From the NCBI RefSeq assembly GCF_017948265.1, contig NZ_CP072852.1, positions 1,736,001 to 1,800,000 on the forward strand: a stretch of 64,000 nt of DNA, in the 5' to 3' direction. The first letter of the stretch is position 1. Each line of letters starts with the position of its first letter. The notes beneath the pieces are model-generated. The model saw nothing but the letters and a program-made list of their open reading frames with translations, was not told the origin of the DNA and ran no database searches. This document shows positions 18,562-27,663 of this stretch, one piece after another. The stretch is from Rhodoferax sp. PAMC 29310 (GTDB lineage: Bacteria > Pseudomonadota > Gammaproteobacteria > Burkholderiales > Burkholderiaceae_C). The translations under genes were made by a program, and so were the position numbers.

Positions 18562-20295
18562 ATGAACCACGCCAACGCCTTTGCCGTCAACCCTGGTTGG
18601 CGGGTGCTGCTCAGCGACTTTGGGCTCGATCCGTCCGACGTGTTGCGGCGCGCCGAGCTGCCGGGCGACTTATTCGTCCGCCCCCAGGCCAACCTCAGCA
18701 CGGCCGAGTACTTTCGGCTTTGGCGCGCCCTGCAAGACGAGTCCGGTGAGCCCACCCTGCCCATTCGGCTGGGTTCGGGGATTTCGGTTGAGGCGTTTGA
18801 TCCGCCCATTTTTGCGGCCCTGTGCAGCCCAAACCTGAACACCGCCCTGCAGCGCATTGCCCGCTACAAGGCGCTCACCTGCCCAGTGGCGCTCACCATC
18901 GACATCCAGCCCGATCACACATCCATGCAAATAGAGTGGTTGGCACAAGCCGACACCCCGCCCGCCTCGCTCATCGGCGCAGAACTGGTGTTTTTTGTGC
19001 AACTCGCCCGGCTGGCCACCCGCACCCGCGTGCAGCCGCTGGACATCAGCAGCCCCGTCGCGTTGCAGCCAACAGAGGCCTACACCGCCTATTTCGACGT
19101 GCCGGTGCGCCGGGCGCCCCAGTACCAACTGGTGTTTTCGGCCGCCGACGCAGCCCGCCCGTTTCTCACAGCGGATGAAAAAATGTGGCAATTCTTTGAG
19201 CCCGAATTGCAAAAACGGCTCAACGAACTCAGCCTGGGCGCCTCGATGAGCGAGCGCGTCAACGCCGCCCTGCTGGAGCGCCTGCCCAGCGGCGGCGCCA
19301 GCATGGCCGCCATGGCCCGTCAGCTGGGGGTGAGCACACGCACACTGCAGCGCCGCCTGCAAGACGAGGGGCAGAGTTTTCAGGGTCTGCTCAATCAGAC
19401 GCGGGAGAAGCTCGCCAGCCACTACCTCGCCCACTCGGCCTTGTCGGGCGCGGAAATCTCTTTTTTGCTGGGTTTTGAAGACCCCAAGTCGTTTTTCAGG
19501 GCCTGTCAACAATGGACGGGGGCCACCCCTGAGGCCACGCGCGCGCCTGCACCCCGGCCACTAAAAAACCCGGCCCCAAGCTCGGATGCTCGGGTTCATG
19601 GGAAGATGGTTTTAATGACCACTATTGGCACGACCATGTCTGAACCCCTCACTCTCGACTTGCTTCCCCTGTTTCCGCTGGGCACCACGCTGTTCCCTGG
19701 TGGCTTGCTGCCACTGCGCATTTTTGAGATGCGTTACCTCAGCATGATTGGCAAGTGCCACAGCACTGGCGCGCCGTTTGGGGTGGTCACCTTGACGCAA
19801 GGCGCCGAAGTGCGCCAGCCCGACCACGGCTCGCAGGGCGGCGATGGTTTTGTGCAAGAGGCCTTTCACGGTATTGGCACTCTGGCCACCATTACCGAAT
19901 TCACCGAGCCCCAAGCCGGGCTGATGGTGATTCGCTGCACCGGCCAGCAGCGCTTTCAGATCACCCACCGCGAGCAACTCAAACACGGCCTGTGGACGGC
20001 CAACGTCACCTTGATCGCCCCGGACATGGCTGTGCCCATTCCGCCAGATTTGCAAAACGTCGCCACCGCACTTGGCAACGTACTCGACTCTTTGAACGCA
20101 CGGCAAGGCGCGTCAGAGCCGCCGCCGGTGACCACGCCCTACCAGCTGGACGACTGCGCCTGGGTCGCCAACCGCTGGTGCGAGCTGCTGCCCATGCCCC
20201 CACTGATCCGCCAGCAAATGATGGCGTTGGACAACCCCCTGGTTCGGCTGGAACTGGTGAGCGACGTGTTGCAGCGCACTGGCATTGCATCCTGA
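18562..20295 (+). CDS. AraC-family regulator reading in frame into a Lon-substrate-binding-domain protein
   Basis: One open frame of 577 codons. Residues 1-330 form an AraC regulator of the arabinose-binding-like (OruR/ArgR-like) group: an N-terminal sensory domain, then a helix-turn-helix pair with MAAMARQLGVSTRTLQRRL and ISFLLGFEDPKSFFRA. Residues 359-577 form a Lon N-terminal-type (LonSB) domain starting LPLFPLGTTLFPGGLLPLRIFEMR. These are normally separate proteins. ATG 18562 has GGAG upstream. Between the two parts lies a hairpin resembling a terminator, and an out-of-frame TAA at 19562 where AraC proteins usually end. A stop lost through an indel fits better than a designed fusion. Confidence 0.8.
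   Translation: MNHANAFAVNPGWRVLLSDFGLDPSDVLRRAELPGDLFVRPQANLSTAEYFRLWRALQDESGEPTLPIRLGSGISVEAFDPPIFAALCSPNLNTALQRIARYKALTCPVALTIDIQPDHTSMQIEWLAQADTPPASLIGAELVFFVQLARLATRTRVQPLDISSPVALQPTEAYTAYFDVPVRRAPQYQLVFSAADAARPFLTADEKMWQFFEPELQKRLNELSLGASMSERVNAALLERLPSGGASMAAMARQLGVSTRTLQRRLQDEGQSFQGLLNQTREKLASHYLAHSALSGAEISFLLGFEDPKSFFRACQQWTGATPEATRAPAPRPLKNPAPSSDARVHGKMVLMTTIGTTMSEPLTLDLLPLFPLGTTLFPGGLLPLRIFEMRYLSMIGKCHSTGAPFGVVTLTQGAEVRQPDHGSQGGDGFVQEAFHGIGTLATITEFTEPQAGLMVIRCTGQQRFQITHREQLKHGLWTANVTLIAPDMAVPIPPDLQNVATALGNVLDSLNARQGASEPPPVTTPYQLDDCAWVANRWCELLPMPPLIRQQMMALDNPLVRLELVSDVLQRTGIAS
19567..19596 (+). terminator. Terminator-like hairpin inside the AraC-Lon ORF
   Basis: AACCCG at 19567-19572 pairs with CGGGTT at 19591-19596, with an inner AGC/GCT pairing. 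It is preceded by TAAAAAA and followed by TTTTAATG a little downstream. A terminator at this point would be natural if AraC and the LonSB protein were separate genes. Confidence 0.4.
19636..20295 (+). CDS. LonSB-domain protein as a separate gene (alternative reading)
   Basis: The internal ATG at 19636 (MSEPLTLDLLPLFPLG) or 19615 would give a stand-alone peptidase-S16 N-terminal-domain protein of about 219 residues, the normal length of this family in Burkholderiales. Lon N-domains of this kind bind unfolded or substrate proteins but carry no ATPase or protease part. No strong ribosome site is visible before either ATG. The entry overlaps the fused ORF and is given as the alternative model. 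Confidence 0.5.
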   Translation: MSEPLTLDLLPLFPLGTTLFPGGLLPLRIFEMRYLSMIGKCHSTGAPFGVVTLTQGAEVRQPDHGSQGGDGFVQEAFHGIGTLATITEFTEPQAGLMVIRCTGQQRFQITHREQLKHGLWTANVTLIAPDMAVPIPPDLQNVATALGNVLDSLNARQGASEPPPVTTPYQLDDCAWVANRWCELLPMPPLIRQQMMALDNPLVRLELVSDVLQRTGIAS

Positions 20296-20405
20296 ACCGG
20301 TGCACACCGGCGCAATAGTTGCCGCTGCGCGGGTTGATCTGGTAATGTGCGCTAAAGCCGTCGGCCCCGCCCAATGTCAAAACCAATCAGAGAGTGAGAC
20401 CTGCC

Positions 20406-20993
20406 ATGTCCATGATGTACACCACCGCGGCCCAACACGCGCCGGAAAACAAGATGCGTCTATACCCCACACAGGTCATCAACATCATTGGCGGACCGGG
20501 CTGCGACAAAACGCTGTACTCGTCTGCCATCATCCTGAACCTGAATCTGCGCCACAAAACGGTGGAGTTTTTGCCCGACTACGCCAAAACCCTGGTCTGG
20601 CACAAAGACCATGAGGCGCTTAAAAACCAGTACCAGATTGCCCAGCGGCAAAACGAAATGTTAGAGGTGCTGGACGGGCAGGTGCAGTATTTGGTGACCG
20701 AGTGCCCGCTGCCCCAACTGCTGCACTACAACGCCCACTACCCCGACAACATTTGCGACATTGCCAAAACCCGGCTCAAAATTCTGGAATGGCACAAGCA
20801 ACACAACAATGTGAATGTGCTGACGCAGCGCGGCGAGAAGAAATATATGCAGGCCGGGCGCTTTCAGTCCGAAGACGAAGCGCGCCAAATTGACCGCTCC
20901 ATCCAGAACATGCTGGACGAAGAAGACATTCCCTACACGGTGCTGACTCCGGACTTTGAAGCCATCACCGCCTTTGCCAACACTTTGAACTGA
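20406..20993 (+). CDS. Phage-type P-loop ATPase/kinase-like protein with altered Walker A
   Basis: 195-residue soluble protein. The N-terminal strand and loop VINIIGGPGCDKT (loop residues about 29-36) align with the Walker A of a phage-associated NTPase/kinase-like family, and VEFLPDYAKTLVWHKD matches the YAKDLVW segment I recall from that family. Walker B-like VQYLVTECPLP follows. The usual GxGKS/T has Asp in place of the second Gly (GCDKT), so nucleotide binding may be changed. Start 20406 or 20412; ribosome site weak. It stands between the LonSB protein and a convergent membrane protein. Function unknown. Confidence 0.6.
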   Translation: MSMMYTTAAQHAPENKMRLYPTQVINIIGGPGCDKTLYSSAIILNLNLRHKTVEFLPDYAKTLVWHKDHEALKNQYQIAQRQNEMLEVLDGQVQYLVTECPLPQLLHYNAHYPDNICDIAKTRLKILEWHKQHNNVNVLTQRGEKKYMQAGRFQSEDEARQIDRSIQNMLDEEDIPYTVLTPDFEAITAFANTLN

Positions 20994-21001
20994 TTACCGG
21001 C

Positions 21002-22285
21002 TCAGCCCGGCACTTTCACCGGTGGCTCGGTGTCGAACTCGGTCTGCGCTGCCTCACCCCGCAGCCCGGCGGGCACCCAGGCACTCAAGCTGGCATGAAT
21101 GGCGTCTTCGTGGCGCTGCCACCAAATACCCAAAGCCACCACGCCCAGCCCCAGCAGCGTGAGCGCAAACGGAAACAGCAGACTGTCCTGAAACACCCGG
21201 TGCGACAAATAGCCCAGGTAACCCGCCACCCCAAAAGCGCCCAGCACGGTGAACACCCGCCGCCCAATGGCCGCGCCCACAAACACCAACACCACATTGA
21301 TGGCCGCGTAGGCCAACTTGCCCCACTCCGAGCCAGAGTCCCGCAAGCTCAAGCCCCCCCAGAACATCAGGGCGCCAAACAGATACAGCCAAAACGCAAA
21401 GTCCTGGCGCCAGTCCGGCTCGGTGGCCGCCCGGCAGCGTAAATCCACCCACACGGCCATGGCACAGGTCGCCAAACCAAACACCAGCGACACATCCCGG
21501 GAAAACTCCCAGCTGAAACCGTCGTTTTGCATCAACGCGCTGGCCAGGTCCATGCTCATGTACCAAAGCGTCACCGCCACCGGCATCACCATGAACGGCA
21601 AACGGTAGCGCCCCAACATCACCACGCCGGCCGCCAGCGCGGCAAATTCAAGCGTGATCCAGCGCCAGTTGATGTGTGTGTGATACGCCGAATAGCTCTC
21701 CGGCCCACCCGGTGGCCACAGCCCCATCAGCTGCTGCCCACACCACACCACCAGCGGCACCAGCACCACTGCCAACGTGGCCAAAATGCCCGCAGGCACC
21801 GGCAACTGGCGCTCCTTCAAATGGTCGGCCACCTTCAGGCAGGCCAGCAAATAAGCCGCGCTGATGGCCAGCAGGCCCCAGGCGCCAAAACTCTCCCAGC
21901 CCAAGGTCATGAACAGCGACATGGCGCCAATGGCCAACATGCCACCAAAGTAATACAGCGTGTTGGTAAAACTAAAGCGCGGGCCACTGGGCGCAGCCGC
22001 CACGGGGGCCACCCGGCGTGCCACGGGCTTCGGCACGGGAACCGCTTCAAAAGGCACTTGCTCACGGACGGCGGCCACCACCCGCGTTGGGCTGCCCGGC
22101 GTGGCCCAGTAGGCCCACAGCGTGTGCGCCATGGAAGGCATCACCGCCCCCTGCTCCACCGCTTCTTCTACATCTTTCCAGCTCAAGGTGACCCGCACCG
22201 CCGGGGCAAACACATCGTCCTGATCCGTGTCTGCCCAGCGGGTGGCCGCATTCAGCGGCATCGTGTCCGGGTTGTCTTTGCTCAT
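21002..22285 (-). CDS. Polytopic membrane protein, DUF2157-like
   Basis: 427-residue protein. The first 115 residues are soluble and include SWKDVEEAVEQGAVMPSMAHTLWAYW, which resembles the small N-terminal domain of DUF2157 proteins, then a Pro/Ala/Val linker. After that come about eleven hydrophobic segments to the C-terminus. Role unknown; a transporter or sensor is possible. It is divergent from glutaminase, with about 100 bases between the starts. Confidence 0.75.
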   Translation of the reverse strand: MSKDNPDTMPLNAATRWADTDQDDVFAPAVRVTLSWKDVEEAVEQGAVMPSMAHTLWAYWATPGSPTRVVAAVREQVPFEAVPVPKPVARRVAPVAAAPSGPRFSFTNTLYYFGGMLAIGAMSLFMTLGWESFGAWGLLAISAAYLLACLKVADHLKERQLPVPAGILATLAVVLVPLVVWCGQQLMGLWPPGGPESYSAYHTHINWRWITLEFAALAAGVVMLGRYRLPFMVMPVAVTLWYMSMDLASALMQNDGFSWEFSRDVSLVFGLATCAMAVWVDLRCRAATEPDWRQDFAFWLYLFGALMFWGGLSLRDSGSEWGKLAYAAINVVLVFVGAAIGRRVFTVLGAFGVAGYLGYLSHRVFQDSLLFPFALTLLGLGVVALGIWWQRHEDAIHASLSAWVPAGLRGEAAQTEFDTEPPVKVPG

Positions 22286-22388
22286 AGAAATGAATCTTTC
22301 TTATTATTCAGTCGTCAAACGACTGGCCGCAACGATACCGCAAAGCCATGACAAGGCAAAGAACAAACGGGCCTCTAAAATCCGCGTC

Positions 22389-23345
22389 ATGCAAGAACGC
22401 ACCTCCCCCATTCAGCCCGCCGAACTTCCCAAAATACTGAAGCAAATCCACACCGAAGCCCAGGCACTGTATGGGCGCGGCAAAGTCGCCAGCTACATTC
22501 CCGAATTGGCCCAGGTGCCGGCGCACCAGTTTGGCATCAGCGTGGCACTGATTGACGGCAGCACCTACTCGGCGGGCGATGCATTCACGCCGTTCTCCAC
22601 CCAAAGCGTCACCAAGCTCTTCACCTTTGTGATGGCGCTCAAACTTGTGGGGGACGACCTGTGGGAACGCGTGGGCCGTGATCCGTCAGGCGCCCGCTAC
22701 AACTCGCTGGTTCAGTTGGAACCCGAAAACGGCAAGCCCCGCAATCCCTTTATCAACTCCGGCGCCCTGGTCATTGCCGACATCCTCACCAGCCGCTACA
22801 CCTCCATGCCCAACGCCTTGCTGAGCGAGTTGCGCCGCCTCACCGACAACCCCCACTTAGGCTGGAACAGCAAGGTCGCCAAATCAGAGATCGACACCGG
22901 CCACCGCAACATCGCCATGGCGTTTTTCATGAAAAGCTACGGCAACTTCAACAACGCCCCCGAACTCGTGTTGGAAAACTACTGCCGCCAGTGCGCCATT
23001 GAAATGACCTGCACGCAGCTCGCCCAGGCCACCATGTTTCTAGCCAACGACGGCCAAGACATCACCCGCCACGGCCACCCCGGCGAAGAGTACCTTTCGC
23101 CCAGCGCCGCGCGCCGCGTCAACGCCCTCATGCTCACCTGCGGCGCCTATGACGCCGCCGGTGACTTCGCCTACCGCATTGGCCTGCCCGTCAAAACCGG
23201 GGTCGGCGGCGGCATCGTGGCCATCGTGCCCCACGTAGGCACCGTGGCCGTGTGGTCCCCCGAGCTGGACAGCACCGGAAACTCCGTGTTGGGCAGCTTT
23301 GCGCTTGAGCGGCTGGTACAGCTCACCGGCCTGCACCACGCCTGA
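22389..23345 (+). CDS. glsA: Glutaminase
   Basis: Hydrolyses L-glutamine to glutamate and ammonia in the cytoplasm; serine-dependent, beta-lactamase-like fold. The catalytic Ser-x-x-Lys is in STQSVTKLF near residue 73, with further family motifs NPFINSGAL near residue 120 and PVKTGVGGGIVA near the end (residues 269-280). I start at ATG 22389, giving 318 residues like other GlsA proteins, rather than at the ORF opening 54 codons earlier. It lies 47 bases upstream of glnS, pairing a glutamine consumer with the enzyme that charges glutamine. Confidence 0.95.
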   Translation: MQERTSPIQPAELPKILKQIHTEAQALYGRGKVASYIPELAQVPAHQFGISVALIDGSTYSAGDAFTPFSTQSVTKLFTFVMALKLVGDDLWERVGRDPSGARYNSLVQLEPENGKPRNPFINSGALVIADILTSRYTSMPNALLSELRRLTDNPHLGWNSKVAKSEIDTGHRNIAMAFFMKSYGNFNNAPELVLENYCRQCAIEMTCTQLAQATMFLANDGQDITRHGHPGEEYLSPSAARRVNALMLTCGAYDAAGDFAYRIGLPVKTGVGGGIVAIVPHVGTVAVWSPELDSTGNSVLGSFALERLVQLTGLHHA

Positions 23346-23392
23346 CCCGCGCGCTCCTGAAATAGGGAGGTTCGAGGTCTAAAATCACCAAA

Positions 23393-25204
23393 ATGAGCCA
23401 CCCCACCCCCGCCAACTCCAAGCCAGCCGCCAATGCAGCGTCTGAAACCGTCAAGCCCAGCAACTTTCTGCGCCAGATCATCGAATCTGACCTGGAAAAA
23501 GGCACCTACGCCCAGCGCCGCTGGGCCGGCACCCCCGGCGACGCCGCCCACCAGGCCACCGGCCAGCCCGACCCCGCCAAAATTCGCACCCGCTTTCCGC
23601 CCGAGCCCAACGGCTACCTGCACATTGGCCACGCCAAAAGCATCTGCATCAACTTTGGCCTGGCGCGCGACTACGGCGGCGTGTGCCACCTGCGCTTTGA
23701 CGACACCAACCCGGAAAAAGAAGACTTGGAGTACGTCAACACCATTCAAAACTCTGTGCGCTGGCTCGGCTTTGACTGGAACGGCTCACCCACCGCCCCG
23801 CCCTACCAGGCCAGCGACTACTTTGACTTCATGTACCGCGCCGCGGAATATCTCATTGAAGCCGGCCACGCCTACGTGGACGAACAAACCGCTGACCAAA
23901 TGCGCGTCAACCGCGGCGACTTCAGCAAACCCGGCACCGACAGCCCGTTTCGCGCCCTCAGCATCGAGCACCACCTGACCCGCTTTCGCCAAATGCGCGA
24001 CGGCCGCCTCGAAGACGGCTCCATGGTGCTGCGCGCCAAGATTGACATGGCCTCGCCCAACATCAACCTGCGCGACCCCGCCATCTACCGCATTCGCCGC
24101 GCCACCCACCACGCCACCGGCGACAAATGGTGCATCTACCCCATGTACACCTTTGCGCACCCCATTGAGGACGCGTTGGAGCAAATCACCCACAGCCTGT
24201 GCACACTAGAGTTTGAAGACCAGCGCCCCTTTTACGACTGGCTGCTCGCCCGCCTCATTGACGGCGGCCTGCTGGCCGGCCCCGCGCCCCGGCAATATGA
24301 ATTTGCCCGCCTCAACCTCACCTACGTCATAACCAGCAAACGCAAACTCGCCCAACTGGTGTACGACCAAAAAGTCAACGGCTGGGACGACCCCCGCATG
24401 CCCACAATAGTTGGCTTGCGCCGCCGGGGCTACACCCCTGAAAGCCTGCAACTGTTTGCCGACCGCATTGGCGTCACCAAAAGCGACAGCTGGATCGACT
24501 ACAGCACCCTGGAAGGCTGCCTGCGCGAAACCCTGGACGGTAGCGCCACCCGCGCCATGGCTGTGCTGGACCCCATCAAGTTGGTGCTTACCAATTGGGA
24601 CGAGGTCATGGGCGCGGATGTGCAAGACGAATGCACCGCCCCCATTCACCCCCACCACCCCGAGCTGGGCACGCGCACCTTCTCTATCGGAAAAGCAGTC
24701 TGGATTGAGCGCAGCGACTACGAAGAAACCCCGCCCAAAGGCTTCTTCCGACTTTTCCCTGGCAACAAAGTGCGCCTGAAATACGGCCACGTCATTGAGT
24801 GCACCGGCGCCAATAAAGACGCCGACGGCAACGTCACCGAAGTGCTGGCCACCCTCATCCCCGACACCAAGAGCGGCACACCCGGCAGCGACTCCGTCAA
24901 AGTCAAAGGCGTGATCACCTGGGTAGGCGTGGCCGACGCGCTGGACGCAGAAGTGCGCCTGTACGACCGCCTCTTCCTCGACCCCCAGCCCGACGCCGGC
25001 GGCAAAGACTTCATCGAAGCCCTGAACCCCAACAGCCTCAAAGTGGTGCAAGCCAAGATCGAGCCGTCCCTGGGCCGTGCCCGCGCCGACCAGAAGTTCC
25101 AGTTCGAACGCCACGGCTACTTTGTGGCTGACGGTGTGGACCACACGACGAAGAAGCCGGTGTTTAACTTTTCGGTAGGTTTGAAGGATAGTTGGGGGAA
25201 GTGA
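23393..25204 (+). CDS. glnS: Glutaminyl-tRNA synthetase
   Basis: Class I aminoacyl-tRNA synthetase charging tRNA-Gln. It has PPEPNGYLHIGHAKS (HIGH motif) near residue 77, RFDDTNPEKE near residue 105, the KMSKS counterpart ITSKRKL near residue 312, and a C-terminal beta-barrel anticodon-binding region. An N-terminal extension of about 60 residues, including FLRQIIESDLEKG, is usual for betaproteobacterial GlnRS. Length 603. Possibly co-transcribed with glsA. Confidence 0.97.
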   Translation: MSHPTPANSKPAANAASETVKPSNFLRQIIESDLEKGTYAQRRWAGTPGDAAHQATGQPDPAKIRTRFPPEPNGYLHIGHAKSICINFGLARDYGGVCHLRFDDTNPEKEDLEYVNTIQNSVRWLGFDWNGSPTAPPYQASDYFDFMYRAAEYLIEAGHAYVDEQTADQMRVNRGDFSKPGTDSPFRALSIEHHLTRFRQMRDGRLEDGSMVLRAKIDMASPNINLRDPAIYRIRRATHHATGDKWCIYPMYTFAHPIEDALEQITHSLCTLEFEDQRPFYDWLLARLIDGGLLAGPAPRQYEFARLNLTYVITSKRKLAQLVYDQKVNGWDDPRMPTIVGLRRRGYTPESLQLFADRIGVTKSDSWIDYSTLEGCLRETLDGSATRAMAVLDPIKLVLTNWDEVMGADVQDECTAPIHPHHPELGTRTFSIGKAVWIERSDYEETPPKGFFRLFPGNKVRLKYGHVIECTGANKDADGNVTEVLATLIPDTKSGTPGSDSVKVKGVITWVGVADALDAEVRLYDRLFLDPQPDAGGKDFIEALNPNSLKVVQAKIEPSLGRARADQKFQFERHGYFVADGVDHTTKKPVFNFSVGLKDSWGK

Positions 25205-25381
25205 TCGTAAAACCCAACCTGCGCCGCCTTGTGTTGCAATTCTTTCCTGCCCTAAAGGCGCTGAAAAACTGAATCATGCGGACGCCAGTCTGGAGGGACT
25301 GGACACTCCCACCTCTGTCAACGCTCGCCCACGGCGATTAGCCGCTAAATTCGAAAACCACATACAAGGGATTAAAAAAAA

Positions 25382-26713
25382 ATGAATGAAGCGCTCGAAG
25401 AAAAGAAAATATTTCAAGTGGATGAGGTTTTCACACCCTCCTCTCCAGCCATCGCCTGCTATGTGCCCCGTGATGAGAGAACAAACGATAAATTGGTGAA
25501 CGCCCTAAAAACAAGAGGAAAACAAATTGTTGTTTACGGTCACAGTGGTTCGGGAAAAACGACGCTTCTTCTAAATAAACTAAATGAGGTTTATGAGAAT
25601 CACCTCACTAGTCGCTGCATGAAAGGCATGACTGTGGATTTGCTACTTCAGGATGCATTCTCTCAGCTAGCTCCATTTTATGAAGTTGAGGTAACAACTA
25701 CTAAGAAAAGCTCAGAGGATTATGCAATTGAAGCATCATTTCAGACGATCAAGGCTAGCATAAACAGTTCTAAAGGAACCGATCAAGAAACAAAATCTCA
25801 AAGATTGGTTCAGCCTCAACTTACAGCGCATGCGCTTGCGAAGTTGCTTGGGGTAAAAGGTCTATACTGGGTCATCGAAGATTTTCATAAGGTGGATGAT
25901 CCAGAAAAGAAAAAACTCTCCCAAGTCATGAAAATTTTCATGGATTGCGGAGCTGAATACCCTCTACTAAAAATAATTACTTTGGGAGCAGTCCAAACTG
26001 CACGACAAGTCGTCGAATACGACGATGAAATGCGAAATCCCGTTTCTGAAATTGAAATTCATCTAATGGAACATGATGAAATTCTCAAAATAATCTCAAC
26101 CGGAGAAACAAGACTAAATATTGAATTCTCAGATAAAATAAAAAAACTGATCGCAAAATACTCTGCAGGCCTGCCAGCTGCATGCCATCAACTCTGTCTA
26201 AATGCCTGCCACGCCAGTGGGATTATGGAAACCGGTTCAACCGTTGTTAAAATATCCAATGATGATATTAAAAAAGCTGTTGAAACTTACGTCGAAGAAA
26301 CATCAGACAGCATTAGAAGTCGATTTGAAAAAGCATTAAAACCAAATAGAAATTCAAAGCATAATATTGCAAAAAATATTATTCAACTACTTAGTGATTA
26401 CTCAGATTCAGGAGCAAGTAGATTTGAGTTACTTCAAAAAATAAAGCGAGAAATTCCAACTTACACTGACTCTAGTCTGCGTCGTATGTTGAGCACTCTA
26501 ACACTACCAACATCAGGCGAAGTGATTCGTCATAGTCAAAATTCAGGCCTCTATGCATTTTCAAATCCACTTTATCATGCATATGCAATGACTATTTTTC
26601 ATAAAGTTGATAACTCACAAATTGATATTGAAAATATCGACTTGGATTTTCCAACCTTAGTTAGACTTTTGGAAAAGGAACTCCAAAAGCGCGGCGTTCA
26701 GAGAGCGGTTTGA
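25382..26713 (+). CDS. AT-rich AAA/STAND-like ATPase of unknown function
   Basis: 443-residue P-loop ATPase. Walker A is GHSGSGKTT near residue 51 and a Walker B-like segment is YWVIEDFHKVDD near residue 163. The region after residue 270 has sensor and lid-like helices, and residues about 325-410 look like a winged helix (SRFELLQKIKREIPTYT, then LRRMLSTL). No membrane or nuclease motif is seen. Its base composition is far more AT-rich than the genes on both sides, with many AAA/ATT codons, so it was probably acquired by transfer. A GIY-YIG nuclease gene follows 40 bases later. A defence or mobile-element role is plausible but unproven. Confidence 0.7.
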   Translation: MNEALEEKKIFQVDEVFTPSSPAIACYVPRDERTNDKLVNALKTRGKQIVVYGHSGSGKTTLLLNKLNEVYENHLTSRCMKGMTVDLLLQDAFSQLAPFYEVEVTTTKKSSEDYAIEASFQTIKASINSSKGTDQETKSQRLVQPQLTAHALAKLLGVKGLYWVIEDFHKVDDPEKKKLSQVMKIFMDCGAEYPLLKIITLGAVQTARQVVEYDDEMRNPVSEIEIHLMEHDEILKIISTGETRLNIEFSDKIKKLIAKYSAGLPAACHQLCLNACHASGIMETGSTVVKISNDDIKKAVETYVEETSDSIRSRFEKALKPNRNSKHNIAKNIIQLLSDYSDSGASRFELLQKIKREIPTYTDSSLRRMLSTLTLPTSGEVIRHSQNSGLYAFSNPLYHAYAMTIFHKVDNSQIDIENIDLDFPTLVRLLEKELQKRGVQRAV

Positions 26714-26753
26714 ATATCTTCAACAGTTTCCCATTGATCTCTGAGTAGTATTT

Positions 26754-27650
26754 TTGAAAAAGCTCCGCCCCAAAACCATCCAAATCTACCTCCCCGCTGG
26801 CGATCCGCGCGGTGTTCGCGTCGCCGAGATCACGACGCGCATTGTTCGTGTGATCGAAATTCCGCGCAGCCAGTTGCAAGACTTCCTGAAGATGCCCGAA
26901 GCGCAACAGGTGAGTTTGTACTTTTTGATCGGCGAATTGTCTGAAGCGGGACTGCCGCGCACCTACATCGGACAGTCCGGCAACGTGGGCAAACGGTTGT
27001 CTCAGCACAACCAAGAGAACGACAGAGGCAAGGATTTCTGGAACCGGGCGCTGGTGGTGGTGTCAATCACCAACAGCCTGACGCAAACGCATGCGCTGTT
27101 TTTGGAGTGGTTCGCCATTGGTGAGGCAACCAAGGCCGGGCGCTACAGCCTGGAGAACGGCAACACGGGCGCCCGGCCCCACACACCAGCCCCGCTGGAG
27201 GCAGACTGCCACGAGATTCACGAAACTGCTGCCACCCTGCTGGCCACACTGGGTCAGCCCATTTTTGAACCCTTGAGCAATACAACGGCCTCGGCAGGAC
27301 CCAAAGAGTTGTTCTATTGCAAAAGCTCAGACGCAGATGGCGTGGGCGAGTACACCAGTGAAGGCTTTGTAGTGCTTAAAGGCTCACAAGGCCGCGCAGA
27401 GGTGACGCCCTCCATTCGAGGCACATCCAATGAGCGGCTGCGCAAGCAATTGGTTTCCGAGGGAATCATGTCCCCCGTGGGCAGCATGCTTGAATTCACC
27501 CGCGACCACCTGTTTGCCAGCCCCAGCAGCGCCGCCTGCATCCTGATGGGCCGCCCCGCCAACGGCTGGACAGAGTGGAAGGCCGCGAATGGAAAGACGA
27601 TGGATGAAGTGAAGCGGCAAGTGGTTAGCTCGGTGGCAGACCTCAGCTGA
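26754..27650 (+). CDS. GIY-YIG nuclease-domain protein with C-terminal DUF4357
   Basis: 298 residues. The GIY-YIG domain spans about 55-140: YFLIG (56-60), YIG (71-73), the catalytic Arg at GKRL (81) and the metal-binding Glu in LFLEWFA (118). The C-terminal 80 residues match DUF4357, with SMLEFTRDHLFASPSSAACILMGRPANGW-type sequence. The start is a TTG at 26754; no ATG fits the conserved RPKTIQIYLP opening. GC content is like the chromosome, unlike the AAA gene before it. The family is found alone or near restriction-modification and defence genes; the target is unknown. Confidence 0.8.
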   Translation: MKKLRPKTIQIYLPAGDPRGVRVAEITTRIVRVIEIPRSQLQDFLKMPEAQQVSLYFLIGELSEAGLPRTYIGQSGNVGKRLSQHNQENDRGKDFWNRALVVVSITNSLTQTHALFLEWFAIGEATKAGRYSLENGNTGARPHTPAPLEADCHEIHETAATLLATLGQPIFEPLSNTTASAGPKELFYCKSSDADGVGEYTSEGFVVLKGSQGRAEVTPSIRGTSNERLRKQLVSEGIMSPVGSMLEFTRDHLFASPSSAACILMGRPANGWTEWKAANGKTMDEVKRQVVSSVADLS

Positions 27651-27663
27651 GTATGCTCCGCTT

